Below are positions 5,484 through 9,078 of a DNA stretch of 9,078 bases, in pieces. The DNA comes from an uncultured Clostridia bacterium. GTDB lineage: Bacteria; Bacillota; Clostridia; TANB77; CAG-508. The notes beneath the pieces were generated by a model that was not told the origin of the DNA, made no database searches, and saw only the letters and a program-made list of their open reading frames with translations. Location: positions 1-9,078 of the forward strand of contig CAKOXV010000027.1 in NCBI GenBank assembly GCA_934130355.1, written 5' to 3'. The position numbers were made by a program, and so were the translations under genes. Within the stretch, counting starts at the first letter, position 1. Every line of letters starts with the position of its first letter.

Positions 5484-6437
5484 TTATTCTTTATTAGTAA
5501 TTTCTTCTAAGTCAAGAAGTTCCTGCCATCTTGCATCTACTTCTTTTTGGAATTCTTCAATCATCCATTCATTGCCTTGTTTAAACATATGTTTAAAACG
5601 TTTTTGTGGACGTAAAAATTCTTCAATAGGAAGTTTTTTAGCTGGTTTATATGTTATTTTATATTTTCCATCTACAACTTCATATAGTGGCCAATAACAT
5701 GTATCTGCTGCCAACTTATTAATTTTCATTAGATCTTCAGTTGCATATCCCCATCCTCTTGGGCATGGAGCCATAACATTTAAAAATGCTGGTCCTTCTG
5801 TATAAATCGCTTTTTCTGCCTTTTCATACAAATCTTTAAAATTGGTCATAGCTAATGTTTGTGCAACATATGGTATATGGTGGCCAACCATAACTTTTGT
5901 TAAGTCTTTTCTTACTTGCATTTTTCCTGGTAATACTTTTCCAGCTGGTGAAGTTGTTGTATCAGCAAATCTTGGAGTTGCAGATGAACGTTGTATACCA
6001 GTATTCATGTATGCACCATTATCATAGCATACATATACCATGTCATGTCCTCTTTCCATAGCCCCTGACAAGCTTTGTAGACCTATATCATAAGTTCCGC
6101 CATCTCCGCCAAATGCTATGAATTTTGTATTTTTATCTTCTGGTAGTTTTCCCTGTTTTTTCATTGATTTATATGCTGCTTCTACACCAGAACATGTTGC
6201 ACCAGCACATTCAAATGCTGTATGTATGAAAGAATCTGTCCATGCTGTGTATGGATATATAAATGTTGATACTTCCATACATCCTGTTGCATTTGTTACA
6301 ACTGCATGATCTTCAGGTTTCAATGCTCTCATTATCATTCTCCCAACAACTGGAGCACCACATCCTGCACACATTCTATGTCCTTCAGTAAATCTAGAAG
6401 GTTTATTTGCAATTACTTCTTTTAAATTGTAAGCCAT
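5484..6437 (-). CDS. porB: Pyruvate (2-oxoacid):ferredoxin oxidoreductase, beta subunit (thiamine diphosphate-binding)
   Basis: A 317-residue beta subunit that binds thiamine diphosphate and the [4Fe-4S] cluster nearest the active site. The thiamine/Mg motif starts at GDGGTYDIG (111-119) and ends at YDN (138-140), followed by NTGIQRSSATP. The four cluster cysteines expected for four-subunit enzymes are present: Cys23 and Cys26 (MCAGCG), Cys53 (NATGC) and Cys225 (CPRGW). Length is normal for PorB. Its ribosome site (GGAGG) lies inside the end of porA and only three bases separate the porA stop from the ATG, so the two are probably translationally coupled. Substrate could be pyruvate or another 2-oxoacid. 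Pyruvate is most likely from overall resemblance of all four subunits, but this is not proven by sequence. Confidence 0.95.
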   Translation of the reverse strand: MAYNLKEVIANKPSRFTEGHRMCAGCGAPVVGRMIMRALKPEDHAVVTNATGCMEVSTFIYPYTAWTDSFIHTAFECAGATCSGVEAAYKSMKKQGKLPEDKNTKFIAFGGDGGTYDIGLQSLSGAMERGHDMVYVCYDNGAYMNTGIQRSSATPRFADTTTSPAGKVLPGKMQVRKDLTKVMVGHHIPYVAQTLAMTNFKDLYEKAEKAIYTEGPAFLNVMAPCPRGWGYATEDLMKINKLAADTCYWPLYEVVDGKYKITYKPAKKLPIEEFLRPQKRFKHMFKQGNEWMIEEFQKEVDARWQELLDLEEITNKE

Positions 6438-6440
6438 TTT

Positions 6441-7631
6441 TTAATTTTCCTCCTCTCTTAAACCTAAATATTTATATGGATTTTCTAGATTTCCACTTTC
6501 AACAATTTGGGCTAAATCTGTATATACAGATTCTAATTGTTTTTCTGTTGTATCTCTTCCACCGATTCCATATATGTAATTAACCATTGGAACATGTTTT
6601 TCATTTACATACATTGCTGATGTTACATCCTCAAACAATGCTCCACCTGCTGCATTTAAAGAATCTGCTTTGTCTAATATTGCAACTGCTTTTAAGTTTG
6701 ATAATGCTTCGGCTATTTCTTCTGCTGGAAATGGTCTAAACATTCTTACTTTTAATAGCCCCGCTTTTACACCTTTTTCTCTTAATTTATCAACAACTGC
6801 TTTTGTTGTTCCTGCTGTTGAATTCATACAAACTATTGCAATTTCAGCATCATCTAATTTGTATTTTTCAAAAAATTCATATTTTCTTCCTGTCCATTTT
6901 TCAAAATCTTCTGCTACTTCTTTAATTACTTTTTTAGCATTTTTCATAGCATCAGCTTGTTGTGCTTTATGTTCAAATAAATATGCTTGTAAATCTAAAG
7001 GACCTATTGCCATTGGTTCTTTATCATTTAACAAATAATGTTCAGGTTCATATTTTCCTACAAACTTTTTAACATCATCATCATTTTCTAATTGAATATT
7101 TTCAATTGAATGTGATGTTATAAATCCGTCTTGGCAAACCATTACAGGTAATAACACATCTTTATGTTCTGCTATTCTATGTGCCATTAACATATTGTCA
7201 TAAGCTTCTTGGTTATTTTCTGAAAATAGCATTATCCAACCAGCATCTCTTACTCCCATTGCATCTGAATGGTCATTATGAATATTTAATGGTCCTGATA
7301 CAGCTCTATTTACTAATGCCATAACTATTGGTAAACGTAAACTTGATGCAATATATATCATCTCCCACATCAATGATAATCCATTTGCTGATGTTGCTGT
7401 CATTGCTCTTGCACCTGCTGCTTCTGCTCCTATTGTTGCAGACATAGCACTGTGTTCACTTTCTACTGCTACAAATTCTGTATCAACTTCTCCATTTGCA
7501 ACAAATGTTGAAAAGTATTGTGGTATTTCTGTTGATGGTGTTATTGGAAATGCTGCTACAACATCTGGGTTTATTTGTTTCATTGCAATTGCTGTTGCTT
7601 CATTTCCACTTAATCTTTCTCTTATACTCAT
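6441..7631 (-). CDS. porA: Pyruvate (2-oxoacid):ferredoxin oxidoreductase, alpha subunit
   Basis: A 396-residue alpha subunit carrying the pyrimidine-binding side of the thiamine site. The N-terminal domain has AFPITPSTEI (27-36), with the Thr of the PITP motif that is conserved at the active site. ESEHSAMSATIGAEAAGARA follows (57-76) with the Glu that contacts the cofactor pyrimidine. NRAVSGPLNIHNDHSD is the conserved loop near residue 108. The C-terminal part (from about 265, AEIAIVCMNSTAGTTKAVVD) is the transketolase-C-like domain, with KVRMFRPFP. Length suits a four-subunit PorA. The start at 7631 has AAGGAG about nine bases upstream. It follows porD after an 83-bp gap with a hairpin and abuts porB. 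Confidence 0.95.
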   Translation of the reverse strand: MSIRERLSGNEATAIAMKQINPDVVAAFPITPSTEIPQYFSTFVANGEVDTEFVAVESEHSAMSATIGAEAAGARAMTATSANGLSLMWEMIYIASSLRLPIVMALVNRAVSGPLNIHNDHSDAMGVRDAGWIMLFSENNQEAYDNMLMAHRIAEHKDVLLPVMVCQDGFITSHSIENIQLENDDDVKKFVGKYEPEHYLLNDKEPMAIGPLDLQAYLFEHKAQQADAMKNAKKVIKEVAEDFEKWTGRKYEFFEKYKLDDAEIAIVCMNSTAGTTKAVVDKLREKGVKAGLLKVRMFRPFPAEEIAEALSNLKAVAILDKADSLNAAGGALFEDVTSAMYVNEKHVPMVNYIYGIGGRDTTEKQLESVYTDLAQIVESGNLENPYKYLGLREEEN

Positions 7632-7666
7632 TATTTTATCTCCTTCCTATTTTTCTAATTTAGACG

Positions 7667-7706
7667 ATAATAGTTATATTGCTATGCGTGGCAAGATGAC
7701 TATTAT
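7667..7706 (-). other. Intercistronic hairpin between porD and porA
   Basis: ATAATAGT and ACTATTAT (7667-7674 with 7699-7706) form an 8-bp stem, with an inner TTGC/GCAA (7679-7682 with 7691-7694). No T-run follows, so it is not an intrinsic terminator. It could be an RNA processing or stability element in the only wide gap of the por genes. Confidence 0.5.
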
Positions 7707-7714
7707 TATTTAAA

Positions 7715-8011
7715 TTAAACTCCTTCTTCTTTCATCTCTATAGCTTGAAATGGGCAAACTTTGGCACAAACGCCACATCCTTTGCAATAATCATAATTAA
7801 AATCTTTTCTCTTTAAATCTTTTTCTACTGGAATTGAATTGTCTGGACAAACTGGAAAACATAACCCACATTGACTACATTTTTCTTCTATCCATATTGG
7901 TTTCATGCTTCTCCAATCCCCTGTTTTAAATTCTCTAGCATTTCCTGCACAATATATATTTCCACCTATTGTTAACTCACTTTTAGGTGTTTTAGCATTT
8001 ATTTCTGTCAT
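7715..8011 (-). CDS. porD: Pyruvate (2-oxoacid):ferredoxin oxidoreductase, delta subunit (2[4Fe-4S] ferredoxin-like)
   Basis: A 98-residue iron-sulfur subunit that relays electrons from the thiamine/beta-subunit cluster to external ferredoxin. It has two classical CxxCxxCxxxCP motifs: Cys45-48-51-55 (CSQCGLCFPVCP) and Cys76-79-82-86 (CKGCGVCAKVCP), predicting two [4Fe-4S] clusters. The 44-residue N-terminal lead (GGNIYCAGNAREFKTGDWR) is typical of PorD, not of free ferredoxins. Its ATG overlaps the porG stop by four bases (ATGA at 8008-8011), and its GGAGG lies within porG, indicating coupled translation. Confidence 0.95.
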   Translation of the reverse strand: MTEINAKTPKSELTIGGNIYCAGNAREFKTGDWRSMKPIWIEEKCSQCGLCFPVCPDNSIPVEKDLKRKDFNYDYCKGCGVCAKVCPFQAIEMKEEGV

Positions 8012-8586
8012 ATTTTTCTTACCTCCTTTAATGCTAATTCTAATGCTTTCATATTTCCTTCAATTACTTCTGGTTTTTTAGCAAATTTATGTTTAAATGA
8101 ATTTTGCATATCTGCTAATAATTCTTCATCAGTCATTATTCCTGTTACTTTAACTATTGCTGCAAGCATTGGTGTATTAGGGAAATATCTTCCTAATGTT
8201 TCTTCTGATACCTTTCTTGCATCTATTGTATATATTGAACCTTCATATCCTTTTAGTAATTCTTTTAATTGTTCTGGTGATTTTGTTGTATTTATTACTA
8301 TTGCTCCTTCTTTTTTTAATCCAGCTGTTACTGGAACTGATGTTAATAATGTGTCATCTACAACTACTACATAGTCTGGTTCATATATATTACTATGTAT
8401 TGTTATTGGTTTATTGCTTATTCTGTTATATGCTGTTATTGGTGCACCCATTCTCTCTGGTCCATATTCTGGAAAGCCTTGTATATATTTTCCTGTGTTA
8501 AATGCTGCATCTGCTAATAATAATGAAGCTGTTTTTGCTCCTTGGCCTCCTCTACCATGCCATCTAATTTCAATCAAATTTTCCAT
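8008..8586 (-). CDS. porG: Pyruvate (2-oxoacid):ferredoxin oxidoreductase, gamma subunit
   Basis: A 192-residue gamma subunit, the domain thought to take part in coenzyme A binding. The opening IEIRWHGRGGQGAKTASLLL (5-24) is the family's signature. FPEYGPERMGAPITAYNRIS follows at 38-57, and VVVVDDTLL in the middle. NTPMLAAIVKVTGI near 135-150 matches the usual PNTxMLGAxxxxTGI segment. Length is as expected. The start at 8586 has AAAAGGAGG about ten bases upstream. It is the first gene of the unit and lies about 50 bases after the predicted transcript start. The order gamma-delta-alpha-beta is that of four-subunit 2-oxoacid oxidoreductases of archaea, Thermotoga and some anaerobic bacteria. 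Confidence 0.95.
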   Translation of the reverse strand: MENLIEIRWHGRGGQGAKTASLLLADAAFNTGKYIQGFPEYGPERMGAPITAYNRISNKPITIHSNIYEPDYVVVVDDTLLTSVPVTAGLKKEGAIVINTTKSPEQLKELLKGYEGSIYTIDARKVSEETLGRYFPNTPMLAAIVKVTGIMTDEELLADMQNSFKHKFAKKPEVIEGNMKALELALKEVRKI

Positions 8587-8607
8587 TGAATTTAGCCTCC
8601 TTTTCGT

Positions 8608-8626
8608 TTTGGATTTTTATTCCAAA
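8608..8626 (-). other. Short hairpin in the porG 5' leader
   Basis: TTTGGA-ATAAAAA-TCCAAA in the minus-strand leader, between the promoter and the ribosome site. A six-pair stem may stabilise the mRNA 5' end; it is too small to call a known riboswitch. Confidence 0.4.
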
Positions 8627-8635
8627 TTTGATTTT

Positions 8636-8664
8636 AGTATATTATTATTTTAAACTATTGTCAA
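8636..8664 (-). promoter_or_regulatory. por operon promoter
   Basis: TTGACA (complement of 8659-8664), exactly 17 bases, TATACT (complement of 8636-8641). The strong -35 and near-consensus -10 are in keeping with a highly expressed central-metabolism operon. I see no obvious operator palindrome overlapping it. Confidence 0.88.
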
Positions 8665-8756
8665 GTAGAATTCTTAATCAAAAATTTTTATTTTAATTAG
8701 ATTTTATACAAAAGTTTGACTTGTAACTAATTTCTCTTTTTTTGAGTAAAAAACTC

Positions 8757-8785
8757 TTGTATTTTCTATAAAAATTTTGTATTAT
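8757..8785 (+). promoter_or_regulatory. Possible promoter of the tRNA-Thr gene
   Basis: TTGTAT (8757-8762), 17 bases, TATTAT (8780-8785). The start would fall near 8792, leaving only a few bases before the tRNA. The surrounding DNA is so AT-rich that the match is only moderately convincing. Confidence 0.5.
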
Positions 8786-8794
8786 ATATTAGAT

Positions 8795-8870
8795 GCCACT
8801 ATAGCTCAGTTGGTAGAGCGATGGATTCGTAACCCATAGGCCAGCAGTTCGATTCTGCTTAGTGGCTCCA
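8795..8870 (+). tRNA. tRNA-Thr (anticodon CGT)
   Basis: A 76-base cloverleaf with encoded CCA. The acceptor stem GCCACTA/TAGTGGC is perfect, D-stem GCTC/GAGC is perfect, and T-arm AGCAG-TTCGATT-CTGCT is perfect. The anticodon loop TTCGTAA places CGT at 8828-8830, decoding ACG (Thr). Thr identity elements G1-C72 and C2-G71 are present. The discriminator is U73. The anticodon stem ATGGA/CCCAT has an A-C mismatch in its innermost pair (8825 and 8833), where relatives usually have a Watson-Crick pair. It is the only plus-strand gene here, transcribed divergently from the por operon. Confidence 0.95.
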
Positions 8871-8880
8871 TTTGAAATCA

Positions 8881-8916
8881 ACTTACGGACCGAAAAGTTC
8901 GTGAGTTTTTATTTTA
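8881..8916 (+). terminator. Terminator of the tRNA-Thr gene
   Basis: ACTTACGGAC (8881-8890) pairs over ten positions with GTTCGTGAGT (8897-8906), including two G-U pairs. The loop is CGAAAA and the tail TTTTATTTTAT. It lies ten bases after the tRNA, so the tRNA appears to be a single-gene transcript. Confidence 0.9.
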
Positions 8917-9016
8917 TATAAATACTATAAAAAAAGAGAAAAAAATATCAAAATAATTTCATCCTCTTTTTATACATTTTTAAATTTGGGATTAAAATTT
9001 GTGTCTAGCCAGCACT

Positions 9017-9059
9017 GAATTTATACTCCCGCATAAATTCTACTATGGGAATTCCCATA
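9017..9059. repeat. Two adjacent palindromes at the right edge
   Basis: GAATTTAT-ACTCCCGC-ATAAATTC (9017-9040) is followed three bases later by the perfect 16-bp palindrome TATGGGAATTCCCATA (9044-9059). The block is less AT-rich than its surroundings. On the minus strand the frame ending in a TAA at 9021-9023 is open to the window edge but only 18 codons long, so no gene can be called. Tandem hairpins like these occur at the ends of IS200/IS605-type elements; that is only a guess here. Confidence 0.55.
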
Positions 9060-9078
9060 CCCTTTACTTTTTTCTAAC

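Noticed and set aside
8414..8653. A plus-strand 79-codon frame overlapping the porG start and promoter
   Set aside because: It is a shadow of porG and covers its promoter; it has no family resemblance.
8931..8971. AAAAAGAG/CTCTTTTT inverted repeat as a terminator for a gene beyond the right edge
   Set aside because: The stem is almost all A-T with a 25-base loop; there is no supported minus-strand gene upstream of it within the window.

Overview
The window is strongly AT-rich with dense Gram-positive-style ribosome binding sites (AAGGAGG types) and consensus sigma-A-type promoters. The gene set is an anaerobic, low-GC Firmicute (Clostridia-like): a T-box riboswitch, a clostridial-type (class 2) isoleucyl-tRNA synthetase, DUF1653 and DUF975 proteins, and a four-subunit pyruvate:ferredoxin oxidoreductase. 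Every protein gene lies on the minus strand; only the tRNA near the right end is on the plus strand. The species cannot be named from the sequence.

Layout, in the direction of minus-strand transcription from right to left: (1) right edge 8871-9078, no supported gene, a tRNA terminator and two palindromes; (2) a plus-strand tRNA-Thr(CGT) at 8795-8870; (3) a six-gene unit from one consensus promoter, porG-porD-porA-porB-trmL-DUF975 (8586 to 4324), closed by a terminator at 4287-4320; (4) a 355-bp gene-free stretch holding a very long perfect inverted repeat (4153-4275) and the rplU promoter and structured leader; (5) rplU-rpmA (3968 to 3239) with a terminator; (6) a singleton gene with a perfect consensus promoter for a heptad-repeat coiled-coil protein (3020-2547); (7) a T-box leader whose specifier reads AUC (Ile), controlling a DUF1653 gene and ileS, the latter running off the left edge.

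Metabolic logic: porGDAB makes the oxidoreductase that decarboxylates pyruvate (or a related 2-oxoacid) to acyl-CoA and reduces ferredoxin, a central reaction of anaerobic metabolism. trmL, rplU, rpmA, ileS and the tRNA are translation genes; ileS is induced when tRNA-Ile is uncharged.

Most interesting points: the ribosomal protein L27 gene lacks the N-terminal extension typical of Firmicutes, and the Prp protease gene that normally sits between rplU and rpmA is also missing; a perfect 34-bp-arm inverted repeat looks like a miniature element or structured RNA; an unrecognised coiled-coil protein is built from nine near-identical heptads; and a DUF1653 protein is wired into the isoleucine T-box. 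I saw no phage, CRISPR, toxin or defence system. Most of the window is core genome, and I do not claim a new multi-gene system.
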